From: an uncultured Lachnospiraceae bacterium
GTDB lineage: Bacteria; Bacillota; Clostridia; Lachnospirales; Lachnospiraceae
DNA: 64,000 bases
Reading direction: 5' to 3'
NCBI GenBank assembly: GCA_949948735.1
Contig: CATLGV010000002.1
Span: 124,001 to 188,000, forward strand
Each line of letters opens with the position of its first letter. The first letter of the stretch is position 1. This document shows, one piece after another, positions 1 to 8,862 of the stretch. The position numbers and the translations under genes were made by a program. The notes under the pieces are model-generated. The model made no database searches and was not told the DNA's origin. It worked only from the letters and a program-made list of their open reading frames with translations.

Positions 1-1
1 C

Positions 2-853
2 GGCCTTGGCAGAACGGCGGCATGGAACAGCGACGTCACGGGAGAGTGGAGCGGCGCTTTTGCGGGACAGGCGGATTACGTGCAGCTGTGGAAGCGGATT
101 GTGGACTATGCGGCCGGGAACGCGGATATGGGAGAGGACAGCGTGAATGTGGTTACGGCCGGCGGATATACGGAGGTGTCCTATGAGACGGCGGGGTACG
201 GAAGCGGCACGGAGGTGCTGGTGACGATGATAGACCCCGAAGGGAACACCTCCGAGGAAAAGCTACATGCGACGGCGCCGGGGAAATACAGCGCCAGGCT
301 CTCTACACCGCAGACGGGCTTGTATCATTTCAATATCCGGCGGACCGAAAACGGGGAAATCCAAGGCTACATGACAACAGCCGCGGCGGTGCAGTTCTCG
401 GATGAATACAAATTTGACGTGAGCACGGACGCGTTCGTGCAGTTTGTCACACAGTACGGCCGGATCATCACGGCGCAGGATACCATCTGGACGCGGCTTC
501 CGGTAAAGGCAAGAGAGAGTTACCCGCTGGCAGGCTGGCTGACGGCGTTTGCGATTCTCCTGTTTCTGGCGGATGTGGCAATGCGCCGGTTCCAATATGT
601 GCCCAGGCGGACGGTCAGGACGGGGCGAGACGGGAAAAAGCCGCAGCTTCCGGCACAGGACGTGCAGGGAGCGGAAGAGCTGCAGCCGGCGGCGGATACG
701 CAGAGCAGCCGGTCGGCGGATGCGGTAAAGAAGGACGTCGAAAAGAAGTCCGGAAAGAAAAAGAAGCAAAAGCAGCCGGAGCAGACGCTGGATACCTCGC
801 AGCTGCTTCGAAAGAAGGGGGACCGCAATACCGACGGCAAGGGCCGGGAATAA
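2..853 (+). CDS. C-terminal part of a large membrane protein (VWA/GATase-like type), 5' truncated
   Basis: The reading frame is open from base 2, so only the 3' part is in the window; a GTG at 80 is probably internal. The upstream residues (GRTAAWNSDVTGEW) resemble the glutamine-amidotransferase-like segment of large clostridial VWA-domain membrane proteins. A beta-rich extracytoplasmic stretch follows, then one membrane helix (about residues 150-168 counted from the GTG) and a highly basic cytoplasmic tail with a run of Lys (KKSGKKKKQKQ). Such proteins usually sit with MoxR and DUF58 genes, which would lie upstream of the window. The family assignment is from memory of the pattern. The function is unknown. 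Confidence 0.6.
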   Translation, partial: GLGRTAAWNSDVTGEWSGAFAGQADYVQLWKRIVDYAAGNADMGEDSVNVVTAGGYTEVSYETAGYGSGTEVLVTMIDPEGNTSEEKLHATAPGKYSARLSTPQTGLYHFNIRRTENGEIQGYMTTAAAVQFSDEYKFDVSTDAFVQFVTQYGRIITAQDTIWTRLPVKARESYPLAGWLTAFAILLFLADVAMRRFQYVPRRTVRTGRDGKKPQLPAQDVQGAEELQPAADTQSSRSADAVKKDVEKKSGKKKKQKQPEQTLDTSQLLRKKGDRNTDGKGRE

Positions 854-905
854 CGCAAGGACACAACGGGGCGCGTCGGGGTGCCTCTCACAGAGGAGGA
901 AGACA

Positions 906-1784
906 ATGAATATTGCGGTATTGTCAGACATACACGGGAATGATGTCGCGCTGGAGCGCTGTATGGATTATTTGAAGGAGCAGGAGATTGACGCGTACTG
1001 CTTTCTGGGCGATTATGCGGGTGAATTTCCGGGGATAGAGGCGGTTCTTGGCAGGCTGTACAGGCTGCGGGAGACGATGCCCTGCTGGTTTATCTGCGGA
1101 AATAAAGAGAAATATCAGATGAACGGCCTGGGAGAGGGGCATCCGGAATGGGATGCTTATCCGAGTACGGTCGGCATGATACGGTATGCAGGCCGGCATC
1201 TGACACAGGACGATTTGGATTTTTTTGCGGGGCTGCCGATATCGGACTGCATCCGTGTGGAAGGGCTGCCGGACATCCGCATCTGCCATGGTTCGCCGCG
1301 GAAGGTGAACGAGCATATTTATGCCGGAAAAGACGTAAACAGGGAAATATTGGCCCAAACAGCGGAATCATATATTGTATGCGGGCATACGCATGTGGTC
1401 ACGGATGTGCGGGAGCACGGAAAGACGATATGGAATCCGGGCTCTGTCGGCCTTCCGCTGGACGGCAGCAAAAAAGCGCAGCTTTTGATACTCCACGGCA
1501 GCGCCGGGGAGGGACGATGGCACGCCCGGTTTGTCGCGCTGGCGTATGACACGGAGCGCGTCTTTGCGGAGATGAAGGAAAACGGCCTGTACCGGGCGGC
1601 GCCGTACTGGGCGCTGGTATCGGAGAGCCTGCTCCGGGGCGGCACGGTTTCGCACGGCACAGTCTTATCGAGGGCAATGGCGCTTTGCGAGCAGGAGAAC
1701 GGCAGGTGCGACTGGCCCCAGGTGCCTGAGGCGTGCTGGGAAAGAGCATACGCGGAGCTGATCGCGGGCGTCAGCGCAAAGTAA
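906..1784 (+). CDS. Metallophosphoesterase (calcineurin-like, YfcE type)
   Basis: 292 residues. The dinuclear metal-site motifs appear in the expected order: SDIHGN (Asp8, His10), GDYAG (Asp36), GNKEK (Asn66), a CHGSPR segment and CGHTH. This is the arrangement of small bacterial phosphodiesterases/phosphatases of the YfcE/MJ0936 group. The C-terminal 90 residues extend beyond the minimal domain and are not recognised. The ATG has a GAGGAGG ribosome binding site just upstream and the gene follows the previous one by 52 bases. It is probably a soluble cytoplasmic phosphoesterase; the substrate cannot be told from sequence. Confidence 0.85.
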   Translation: MNIAVLSDIHGNDVALERCMDYLKEQEIDAYCFLGDYAGEFPGIEAVLGRLYRLRETMPCWFICGNKEKYQMNGLGEGHPEWDAYPSTVGMIRYAGRHLTQDDLDFFAGLPISDCIRVEGLPDIRICHGSPRKVNEHIYAGKDVNREILAQTAESYIVCGHTHVVTDVREHGKTIWNPGSVGLPLDGSKKAQLLILHGSAGEGRWHARFVALAYDTERVFAEMKENGLYRAAPYWALVSESLLRGGTVSHGTVLSRAMALCEQENGRCDWPQVPEACWERAYAELIAGVSAK

Positions 1785-1946
1785 GCGTAGCGCCAAGGTG
1801 CTTCCTGTTGCGAAGGATTATTCGGCGCCTGCCGCAAAGAAACAGTTGCCGGATGAAGGAAAATAGGGTACCATTTTATTATGAACGTCTGCCGTGCCTG
1901 CAGGCAGGGGCGGCGGAAAATATTTCATGGAAAAGGAGACAGGACA

Positions 1947-2486
1947 ATGAGCAACAAATACGCAGGAACACAGACGGAGAAGAATTTACAGGCCGCGTTT
2001 GCGGGAGAATCGCAGGCAAGAAATAAATATACGTATTTTGCCTCCAAGGCGAAGAAAGAGGGCTATGAGCAGATTTCCGCGATATTTTTAAAGACGGCGG
2101 ATAACGAGAAGGAGCACGCAAAGCTGTGGTTTAAGGAGCTTAACGGCATCGGGGACACAAAGGAAAATCTTGCCGCCGCGGCGGACGGTGAGAACTGCGA
2201 GTGGACGGACATGTACGAGGAGTTTGCAAAGACCGCGGAGGCGGAGGGCTTTACCGAGCTGGCAGAGAAGTTCCGGGCAGTGGGCGCTATCGAAAAACGC
2301 CATGAGGAGCGCTACCGCGCGCTGCTAAAGAACGTGGAGACGGCTTCCGTATTTGAGAAGAGCGAGGTTAAGGTATGGGAATGCCGCAACTGCGGGCATA
2401 TTGTTGTGGGGACGAAGGCGCCGGAGGTATGTCCGACCTGTAATCACCCGCAGAGCTATTTTGAGGTAAGCGCGGAGAACTATTGA
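1947..2486 (+). CDS. Rubrerythrin
   Basis: 179 residues. The N-terminal part is a ferritin-like four-helix diiron domain ([27 protein letters not shown] carry the Glu/His ligands). The C-terminal part is a rubredoxin-like domain with two CxxC pairs (CRNCGH and CPTC). Rubrerythrins reduce hydrogen peroxide in anaerobes and take electrons from rubredoxin or NADH-linked reductases. The frame extends upstream to 1881, but the ATG at 1947 has an AAAGGAG site at the right distance and begins the conserved protein. It stands alone, 160 bases after the phosphoesterase. Confidence 0.95.
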   Translation: MSNKYAGTQTEKNLQAAFAGESQARNKYTYFASKAKKEGYEQISAIFLKTADNEKEHAKLWFKELNGIGDTKENLAAAADGENCEWTDMYEEFAKTAEAEGFTELAEKFRAVGAIEKRHEERYRALLKNVETASVFEKSEVKVWECRNCGHIVVGTKAPEVCPTCNHPQSYFEVSAENY

Positions 2487-2513
2487 TGAAACGCGATATG
2501 GGGAGGCACGGGA

Positions 2514-2960
2514 GTGGACACGTATAAGGTAAGAGAAATAGAGGCTTCCGATTTTGACGGCCTGATGGCGCTGTATACGCAGCTTCATGGCAATGCGTTT
2601 CCGGAGAAGACGCCCGGGATAACGTCATTGTGGAACCGCATTCTTCAGGATAAGGACCATCATATTATTGTTGCGGAGGCCGACGGCCGGATTGCGTCCT
2701 CGTGCGTATGCGTTATCATACCCAATCTGACGCACAATCAGCAGCCGTACGCGTTTGTGGAGAATGTGATCACGGACGAACGCTTCCGGAAGCAGGGGAT
2801 GGCTACGGCATGCCTGAATTACGCAAAGGAGCTGGCGGTAAAGGAAAACTGCTACAAGCTGATGCTGCTTACAGGCTCAAAAAAGGAGAGCACGCTGGAA
2901 TTTTACCGGCAGGCGGGGTACAACAGCGAGGATAAAACGGCATTTATCCAGTGGATATAA
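2514..2960 (+). CDS. GNAT-family N-acetyltransferase
   Basis: 148 residues, the size of a single GNAT domain. The acetyl-CoA pyrophosphate-binding motif A is visible as ITDERFRKQGMAT (R-x-x-G-x-A). The downstream LMLLTGSKKESTLEFYRQAGY segment is typical of the C-terminal half of the fold. The start is GTG, chosen because GGGAGG lies 7 bases upstream and no better ATG precedes the domain. It acetylates an amine on an unknown small molecule or protein. The next gene follows within 35 bases, so the two are probably co-transcribed. Confidence 0.85.
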   Translation: MDTYKVREIEASDFDGLMALYTQLHGNAFPEKTPGITSLWNRILQDKDHHIIVAEADGRIASSCVCVIIPNLTHNQQPYAFVENVITDERFRKQGMATACLNYAKELAVKENCYKLMLLTGSKKESTLEFYRQAGYNSEDKTAFIQWI

Positions 2961-2995
2961 ATCAAAATAAGGGACAGGCGAAGGGGGAATCTGCT

Positions 2996-3562
2996 TTGAA
3001 AAAAACAACTAAAAATCTGACTTTGTCGGCAATGTTTGCCGCGATTGGATTTGTGCTGCCCTTCTTTACGGGGCAGATACCACAGATAGGGAAGATGCTT
3101 CTTCCGATGCATATACCGGTGTTTCTCTGCGGATTAATCTGCGGCTGGCAGTATGGGGCTGTGGTCGGCTTTTTGCTGCCGCTGATGCGCTCCGTAGTCT
3201 TCAGCGTGCCGGTACTGTTTCCGACGGCAATAGCGATGGCATTCGAGCTGGCAGCCTACGGACTGTTTTCGGGACTGTTCTATGAGCATTCGCGCTGGCG
3301 GTGCGTGATAGCCCTTTACCGCGCGATGATTGCGGCGATGATCGCGGGAAGACTGGTATGGGCGGCAGCGCAGATCATCCTGCTGGGAATGTCCGGGGGA
3401 CGCTTTACGGGGCAGATGTTTATCGCGGGCGCGTTCCTCAATGCCATTCCGGGCATTATTATACAGCTTACGCTGATACCGGCGATTATGGTCGGATTGA
3501 ACCGTACCGGGCTTGTGCATTTTCACGACGCCAAAACGCCCGCGGAAAAATCCAAGGGGTAA
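2996..3562 (+). CDS. ECF transporter S component (vitamin-binding membrane subunit)
   Basis: 188 residues, almost all hydrophobic, with about six predicted membrane helices. The N-terminal KKLTLSAMFAA-like opening (here KKTTKNLTLSAMFAAIG) is characteristic of energy-coupling-factor S components. These subunits bind a vitamin or similar ligand and use a shared EcfA-EcfA'-EcfT module encoded elsewhere. The TTG at 2996 is preferred over the GTG at 2951 because an AGGGGG site sits just upstream and the GTG lies inside the preceding gene. The substrate cannot be read from sequence. The kinase gene 6 bases downstream may act on the imported compound. Confidence 0.8.
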   Translation: MKKTTKNLTLSAMFAAIGFVLPFFTGQIPQIGKMLLPMHIPVFLCGLICGWQYGAVVGFLLPLMRSVVFSVPVLFPTAIAMAFELAAYGLFSGLFYEHSRWRCVIALYRAMIAAMIAGRLVWAAAQIILLGMSGGRFTGQMFIAGAFLNAIPGIIIQLTLIPAIMVGLNRTGLVHFHDAKTPAEKSKG

Positions 3563-3568
3563 GAAAGT

Positions 3569-4150
3569 ATGGCAGAGCGTCGGATAGAAGACAGACTGGC
3601 AGATGCGATTTGCGCCCTGCCGGAGTCCGGACAGACACGAATCATTGCAATTGACGGCAGATGCGCATCCGGAAAGACGACGCTTGCGGGCCGTCTGCGG
3701 GAGGCGCTGGGCTGTACGGTGGTGCATATGGACCAGTTTTTCCTGCAGCCCGGACAGCGTACGCTGGAGCGGCTTGGTACGCCGGGCGGCAATGTAGATT
3801 ATGAGCGCTTTGCCGGGGAGGTTTTGCTTCCGCTGAGGCAGGGGAAGTCCTTTACATATCGTCCTTACGACTGTAAGCGGCAGGCGCTTGCGGAGCCGAT
3901 AGCGGTGACGCCGGGGAAAATCGCCGTCGTGGAAGGCTCGTACAGCTGTCATCCCGCATTGTGGGAGGCGTATGCCCTGCGGGTCTTTGTGACAGTGGAT
4001 CATCAGGAGCAGCTGCGGAGGATACGGGTCCGAAACGGGGAACAGGCCGCAGCGGTTTTTCTTCAAAAGTGGATACCGATGGAGGAAATGTATTTTTCCG
4101 CGTATGAGATCGAAAAAAGATGTGATATACGCATATCGTCGGAGGATTAA
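3569..4150 (+). CDS. P-loop nucleoside/uridine kinase-like protein
   Basis: 193 residues. Walker A is GRCASGKT (Gly30 to Thr37), preceded by a hydrophobic strand IIAID. VVHMDQFF follows the P-loop helix, as in uridine kinase, phosphoribulokinase and pantothenate kinase relatives (D-x-F-[FY]). A Walker-B-like VVEGSYS is at about residue 130. It probably phosphorylates a small molecule. It is the last gene of a run that includes the ECF S component 6 bases upstream, suggesting import plus phosphorylation of the same ligand (inference). A terminator follows directly. Confidence 0.75.
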   Translation: MAERRIEDRLADAICALPESGQTRIIAIDGRCASGKTTLAGRLREALGCTVVHMDQFFLQPGQRTLERLGTPGGNVDYERFAGEVLLPLRQGKSFTYRPYDCKRQALAEPIAVTPGKIAVVEGSYSCHPALWEAYALRVFVTVDHQEQLRRIRVRNGEQAAAVFLQKWIPMEEMYFSAYEIEKRCDIRISSED

Positions 4151-4180
4151 AAAACGGGTGCTGACGCACCCGGTTTTTTA
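4150..4180. terminator. Bidirectional intrinsic terminator
   Basis: A six-pair GC stem (CGGGTG, 4155-4160, with CACCCG, 4167-4172) is flanked by an A-run on the left and six T on the right. It can therefore terminate both the plus-strand kinase gene and the converging bactofilin gene. Confidence 0.85.
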
Positions 4181-4597
4181 GTCATCCAGGGAGCTGGAAA
4201 CGCTGCCGGCGGAGCTTCCGAGTACAGGCGAAGCGGCCGTGGTCATGGTGCATCTGCCGTCGAAGCAGGCATTTTCGTCGATAACGAGGGACTTCGCGGA
4301 AATGTTTCCGGTCAGCTTGCCCGTGGAAAGCAGCTCCAGCTTTCCCTCGACAGAGATATCGCCGTCGACCGTTCCGGAAATAATGACGCACTGTGCGAAG
4401 ATGTTCCCGTTAATCTGTCCCTGCGGTCCGAGAATCAGGCATTTATCGCAGTTGCAGTTGCCGTTTACCGTGCCGTCGATTCGGATAGCCTCCGGTGCGG
4501 ACAGATTGCCGTTGAAGACAGCGCCCTCGCCGATCAGTGTGCCGACCTTTGCGTGCGCGTCGTCCATATAAGCTGTATTTTTGTTTTTCCCTAACAT
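4178..4597 (-). CDS. Bactofilin (polymer-forming cytoskeletal protein)
   Basis: 139 residues from the ATG at 4597, which has a perfect AGGAGG nearby; the frame continues 11 codons further upstream without a better signal. The core shows the repeated beta-helix pattern of bactofilins (GTLIGEGAVFNG, RIDGTVNGN, ISGTVDGDI, GKLTGNISA) with short polar tails. Bactofilins self-assemble into nucleotide-free filaments that organise cell-wall or morphogenetic proteins. The gene stands alone on the minus strand, converging on the kinase gene. Confidence 0.9.
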   Translation of the reverse strand: MLGKNKNTAYMDDAHAKVGTLIGEGAVFNGNLSAPEAIRIDGTVNGNCNCDKCLILGPQGQINGNIFAQCVIISGTVDGDISVEGKLELLSTGKLTGNISAKSLVIDENACFDGRCTMTTAASPVLGSSAGSVSSSLDD

Positions 4598-4789
4598 GAT
4601 AAATCCTCCTTTTGTGCGATGAATCAACAATTGAGGGTAATGAAAAGACTATGTATTTTGCAGTTACTCCCCTATAGTATCATATATTCGTCTATTTTTC
4701 AAAGTGTTTCTTTATATTTTGAATTTTCGGACTTTTGAAAATTTCCCGCAAAAAGTTTGTAAAGTCCCTTTTAATTTCATATCCTCTTC

Positions 4790-4798
4790 TGCTATAAT
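4790..4798 (+). promoter_or_regulatory. Extended -10 promoter of the lacI-type gene
   Basis: TGC precedes a perfect TATAAT (4793-4798), an extended -10 element. The -35 region (TTTAAT, 4770-4775, spacing 17) is weak. Transcription should start near 4805, right at the palindrome at 4808-4817, which suggests autoregulation. Confidence 0.65.
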
Positions 4799-4807
4799 GA
4801 ATATTCG

Positions 4808-4817
4808 AAAACGTTTT
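4808..4817. promoter_or_regulatory. Putative LacI-family operator O1
   Basis: Perfect 10-base palindrome AAAACGTTTT with the central CG typical of LacI/GalR operators. It overlaps the expected transcription start of the regulator gene and shares its core with palindromes at 5962-5985 and 12042-12057. Confidence 0.65.
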
Positions 4818-4907
4818 AAATATGTAACCGATCAGGCAAATATGAGCGTTGCGGAGACGGACAGAAAAGCGCGTGGGTTTAAACGGAAGGCAGGATGAGG
4901 GTAACGA

Positions 4908-5900
4908 ATGAATAAGGTCACGATTAAGGATGTGGCGCGGGAGGCAGGCGTTTCCATTTCAACCGTATCAAATGCATTAAACGGAGTGGATGTCGTACAG
5001 CCAAAGACAAAAGAAAGGATATTAGAAGCAGCGGGGAGGCTGAATTATATTCCGAACCTGAACGGACGGAATTTGAAGGCTGCCGGGACAAAAGCGGCAG
5101 GGCTTTTCATTTCTTCCATGAGAGGCGCATTCTACGGGACGCTTGCCGACAGTATGTATTGGGAATGCTTAAAGTATGGATATGAGCTTTATATATACAT
5201 TACCCACAAAAATACCACAATAGTGAATAATATATTGGGACGGCGCGTAGATGCGGCGGTCATTTTATACGAGGGAGTTACGGATGAAACCGTAGAACGG
5301 CTGATACAGTCGGAAATCCCCGTTATCTTTTTGGATCGGGAGGTAAAGGGGAAGAATGCCTCGAGCATTGTTTTTGATTCCTTCCATGAAGGCGAGCAGG
5401 CAGGAGAATACCTGCTTAGCCTCGGAAATAAAAGCTTTGGGCATATTTACGGAGTAGAGGGAAATTATGACAGTATAAAGCGGTATGAAGGCTTTGTCCA
5501 TGCGCTGAAGCGGGCCGGAGTCACAATGGCGCTGGAAAACGTCCTGCCCGGCAGATTTGAGAAGGACGCTGCCTATCAGGAAGTAAAAAGATTTTTGGAG
5601 GAAGGCCATAAAGCACCGGATGCTTTTTTTGCGGCGAACGATTTGAGCGCTCTTGGATGCATTAGGGCCTTGACGGAGAAAGGGCTTCGCGTGCCTGAAG
5701 ACGTGCATGTGATCGGTTGTGACGATATTGAATTATGCGAGTTTGTCGATCCGAAGCTGACGACGATTCGTACTTCCTTTGAGACGATGGGTATAACGGT
5801 CGTCGACCATCTAATGGAATTAGTGGACAAAAAGCGGGGAGGAAGCATTGAGCGGATAAGCGGGAAAATTATAGAGAGGGATTCCTGTATGGCAAGGTGA
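4908..5900 (+). CDS. LacI/GalR-family transcriptional regulator
   Basis: 330 residues, the usual family length. The N-terminal helix-turn-helix (TIKDVAREAGVSISTVSNALNG, residues 5-26) is followed by the hinge region (LNYIPNLNGRNLKAAGT) and a periplasmic-binding-protein-like effector domain (from AAGLFISS onward; GHIYGVEGNYDS and GCDDIELCEFVDP are typical). It probably represses the downstream sugar genes until a sugar ligand binds. Palindromes with a central CG at its own start, before the GH3 gene and before the first binding-protein gene are the likely operators. The ligand is unknown but presumably an oligosaccharide made by the enzymes of this locus. Confidence 0.95.
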   Translation: MNKVTIKDVAREAGVSISTVSNALNGVDVVQPKTKERILEAAGRLNYIPNLNGRNLKAAGTKAAGLFISSMRGAFYGTLADSMYWECLKYGYELYIYITHKNTTIVNNILGRRVDAAVILYEGVTDETVERLIQSEIPVIFLDREVKGKNASSIVFDSFHEGEQAGEYLLSLGNKSFGHIYGVEGNYDSIKRYEGFVHALKRAGVTMALENVLPGRFEKDAAYQEVKRFLEEGHKAPDAFFAANDLSALGCIRALTEKGLRVPEDVHVIGCDDIELCEFVDPKLTTIRTSFETMGITVVDHLMELVDKKRGGSIERISGKIIERDSCMAR

Positions 5901-5919
5901 AAACCTTGCCTCTTTTTTT
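5891..5919 (+). terminator. Intrinsic terminator of the lacI-type gene
   Basis: Stem GGCAAGGT/ACCTTGCC with a GAAA tetraloop (5891-5910), then a run of T. The stop codon lies in the stem-loop. It separates the regulator gene from the GH3 gene. Confidence 0.9.
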
Positions 5920-5928
5920 AAAAGAGTA

Positions 5929-5957
5929 TTGAAAAGGGCGAGGCAGTATGATAGCAT
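5929..5957 (+). promoter_or_regulatory. Possible promoter of the GH3 gene
   Basis: TTGAAA (5929-5934), a 17-base spacer and TAGCAT (5952-5957, four of six matches to the consensus). The 24-base palindrome begins just downstream, where a bound repressor would block initiation. The -10 match is modest. Confidence 0.4.
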
Positions 5958-5961
5958 AAAG

Positions 5962-5985
5962 AAAAATAAAAACGTTTTTATTTTT
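5962..5985. promoter_or_regulatory. Putative LacI-family operator O2 (24-base perfect palindrome)
   Basis: Perfect 24-base palindrome with core ATAAAAACGTTTTTAT (5966-5981), 93 bases before the GH3 start. The same 16-base core recurs exactly at 12042-12057. Confidence 0.75.
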
Positions 5986-6078
5986 GAAATGCGGGGAAGG
6001 CTGAAGATTACGATTTTCAATCTACAGCTTTGTCACGAGCCCGAATTATCACGTTGAGAAAGGAGTATGGTTCGTAAA

Positions 6079-8862
6079 ATGAAAGAAGCACAGATGCAAA
6101 AATACAGACAATTGGCATTGGAGACGGCGGCGGAGGGCGCGGTACTCTTAAAAAATGAGGGCAATATTCTGCCTTTTCGGGAGGGAGAGCGAATCGCTGT
6201 TTTCGGAAGAAGCCAGATAGAATATTATCGAAGCGGCACAGGGTCGGGAGGAGCCGTAAAGGCAGCCTACAGCACAAATTTATTGGAGGGATTACGGAAA
6301 AGCCATAGCGTATGCATTAACGAGGAGCTGGCCGGAATATATGAGAGGTGGATAGAAGAAAATCCTTTTGACAACGGCGGCGGCGGCTGGGCAGCCGAGC
6401 CCTGGTACCAGAAGGACATGCCGCTTACAAAGGAATTGGTGGCGCGTGCAAGGAAAAACGCTGAAAAAGCGGTCTATGTTATCGGGCGCACTGCGGGCGA
6501 GGACAAGGATAATCTGCTGAAAGAAGGAAGCTTCCTGCTGACGGATCAGGAAAAGGAAAACCTGACGGTTATTACGGAGGTTTTTGAAGAGGTTGTTGTT
6601 GTCTTAAACGTTTCTAATATTATAGATATGTCATTTTTAGAGGAAGGGGCAAACGACCACATCAAGGCTGTTTTGTATGCATGGCAGGGAGGCATGGAGG
6701 GCGGAGACGCCGTTTCCGAGCTGCTGACGGGAGGAATAACGCCGAGCGGAAAACTGACGGATACGATAGCGAAGGAATACCGTTTCTATCCGTCGGCGGC
6801 AAATTACGGTAATGAGGACGTCAACTTTTATGAAGAGGACATCTATGTGGGATACCGTTACTTTGAAACGTTTTGTACCGGGGCGGTTTTGTATGAATTT
6901 GGCTATGGCCTGTCTTACACGGATTTTTCCATGCAGGTACATAAGGCTGAGGTCGTAAAAGCGGTGGGGCAGGATGAAATAAGCTTATGTATCAGGGTAA
7001 AAAATGAAGGAGAGCATTACAGCGGAAAGGAAGTAGTACAGGTTTATTTTGAGGCGCCTCAGGGAAAGCTCGGACGTCCGGCAAAGGAGCTTGCGGCATT
7101 TGCGAAGACAAAGGAGCTTGCGCCCGGTGAGGAGACGCTGGTGTACATTTCGTTTCCGGCCTCCGCGATGGCGGCTTATGACGACAGCGGAATAACAGGC
7201 AGCAAATCCTGCTATGTGCTGGAAGAAGGGGAGTATCGCATTTATGCAGGCAACAGCGTGAGGAATGTGGAGCAGATTTTTATTGGAGAAGAGGGCGTTT
7301 ACAGAATTTCAGAAACGACAGTCGTAAAGGAGCTGGAGGAAGCAATGGCGCCTGTACAGGCGTTTAAACGTATGAAACCGGGAAAACGAAAGGAAGACGG
7401 TATCTACGAACTCGCATATGAAGAAGTGCCGACGCGCACGGTGGATTTGTCAGAGAGGATTCGCAAGCGCCTGCCGGAGGATATGGCGATCACCGGAAAC
7501 CGAAACTATCATTTAAATCAGGTGGCTGAGGGTGAAGTGACGATGGAGGAATTTGCCGCACAGCTTACAGAGGAGGAGCTTGCTTCGATTGTACGGGGCG
7601 AAGGGATGGGGCATCCCGATGTGACGCCGGGAACGGCATCTGCTTTTGGAGGTGTGGGCGACAGGTTAAAGGAATATGGGATTCCGCTTGCCTGTGCGGC
7701 CGACGGTCCTTCCGGCATTCGTATGGAAAGCGGACACTGTGCAAGACAGCTTCCGATTGGAACGCTGCTTGCCGCTACATGGAATACGGAAATAGTAAAG
7801 GAGCTCTATACCTATACGGGAATGGAAATGGTAGAAAATCAGGTAGATACGCTGCTTGGACCGGGAATGAATATTCACAGGAATCCCCTCAACGGGCGCA
7901 ACTTTGAATATTATTCCGAGGATCCGTTAGTAACCGGCGCGTTTGCGGCTGCGGCAGCAAGCGGTATCCGCGCAGGGGGAGCGCATGCCACGATCAAGCA
8001 TTTTGCCTGCAATAATCAGGAAAAACGGCGCTCTTTTATAGACGCGGCAGTGTCTGAACGGGCACTCAGGGAAATCTACTTAAAGGGCTTTGAGATAGCG
8101 GTCCGCACAGGCGGCGTCAATTCAATTATGACCTCCTATAATCCGATTAACGGACATTATGCGGCGTCTAATTATGATTTGAATACAACAATACTTAGAA
8201 GAGAATGGGGATATACGGGTATTGTGATGACGGACTGGTGGGCAAAGATGAATGACGTTACGGGAGGCGGAGAAGGCAGCGTAAAAAGGACCGGCGATAT
8301 GGTACGTGCCCAAAATGATCTGTACATGGTGGTGAACAATTACGGTGCGGAAATAAATGCGGGCGGGGACGATACCATGAAAGCGCTTGAGCAGGGCAGA
8401 CTGACATTGGGCGAGCTGCAGAGGAACGCTATGAATATTCTTCGCTTTCTGATACAGACGGAGAGTATGAAGAGAGCGGGAGCCGAAAAAAAGGAGATTA
8501 CCGTGCTGCAGCCGCTTGCATCAGCGGATGAACCCTCAACGGGCGTTGCGGTTCAGGATATTTCTCAAAATTCAGTTGTAGAAGTGGAGATGGGAAAGGA
8601 AGCCTACATAAAAATATCCGAGGAAGGTACTTATTATTTGGTTGCGGCCGTTACATCCACAGACAGCAATATGTTCCAGACAACGGCGGAAATTCTGCTG
8701 AATGGCGAGACGGCAGCCTTCATCCAGACGCAGGGTACGGCAGGCAGACAGGTGGTACAGAAGCTTCAGAAAAATAAATTACAGGAGGGGATTTACTATG
8801 TACTTCCAAAGGAGATCAAGCCCCATTTGGAAATACAGTGGATTGAATTTAAAAAATGCTAA
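6079..8862 (+). CDS. GH3 beta-glucosidase with inverted domain order
   Basis: 927 residues from ATG 6079 (AGGAG lies 13 bases upstream; the ATG at 6067 abuts AGGAG and is too close). The usual GH3 order is reversed. The alpha/beta sandwich domain comes first (AAEGAVLLKNEGNILPF at the N terminus), then a fibronectin-III-like domain (VKNEGEHYSGKEVVQVY), then the TIM barrel. The barrel has the substrate-binding KHFACNNQE segment and the nucleophile Asp in IVMTDWW (about residue 719). This permuted order is known from Butyrivibrio and Ruminococcus beta-glucosidases. There is no signal peptide, so it should act in the cytoplasm on imported oligosaccharides. It overlaps the next gene by 7 bases and sits behind operator O2. 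Confidence 0.92.
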   Translation: MKEAQMQKYRQLALETAAEGAVLLKNEGNILPFREGERIAVFGRSQIEYYRSGTGSGGAVKAAYSTNLLEGLRKSHSVCINEELAGIYERWIEENPFDNGGGGWAAEPWYQKDMPLTKELVARARKNAEKAVYVIGRTAGEDKDNLLKEGSFLLTDQEKENLTVITEVFEEVVVVLNVSNIIDMSFLEEGANDHIKAVLYAWQGGMEGGDAVSELLTGGITPSGKLTDTIAKEYRFYPSAANYGNEDVNFYEEDIYVGYRYFETFCTGAVLYEFGYGLSYTDFSMQVHKAEVVKAVGQDEISLCIRVKNEGEHYSGKEVVQVYFEAPQGKLGRPAKELAAFAKTKELAPGEETLVYISFPASAMAAYDDSGITGSKSCYVLEEGEYRIYAGNSVRNVEQIFIGEEGVYRISETTVVKELEEAMAPVQAFKRMKPGKRKEDGIYELAYEEVPTRTVDLSERIRKRLPEDMAITGNRNYHLNQVAEGEVTMEEFAAQLTEEELASIVRGEGMGHPDVTPGTASAFGGVGDRLKEYGIPLACAADGPSGIRMESGHCARQLPIGTLLAATWNTEIVKELYTYTGMEMVENQVDTLLGPGMNIHRNPLNGRNFEYYSEDPLVTGAFAAAAASGIRAGGAHATIKHFACNNQEKRRSFIDAAVSERALREIYLKGFEIAVRTGGVNSIMTSYNPINGHYAASNYDLNTTILRREWGYTGIVMTDWWAKMNDVTGGGEGSVKRTGDMVRAQNDLYMVVNNYGAEINAGGDDTMKALEQGRLTLGELQRNAMNILRFLIQTESMKRAGAEKKEITVLQPLASADEPSTGVAVQDISQNSVVEVEMGKEAYIKISEEGTYYLVAAVTSTDSNMFQTTAEILLNGETAAFIQTQGTAGRQVVQKLQKNKLQEGIYYVLPKEIKPHLEIQWIEFKKC

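Larger units (their letters stand above)
4598..4907. other. 310-base intergenic region between bactofilin and lacI
   Basis: This AT-rich region holds the bactofilin leader on the minus strand and, at its right end, the lacI promoter and operator. A 64-codon frame at 4704-4898 has no ribosome binding site and looks random. Confidence 0.7.

Noticed and set aside
4704-4898. A 64-codon open frame before the lacI-type gene
   Set aside because: It has no ribosome binding site, covers the promoter and operator, and its translation has no protein-like pattern.
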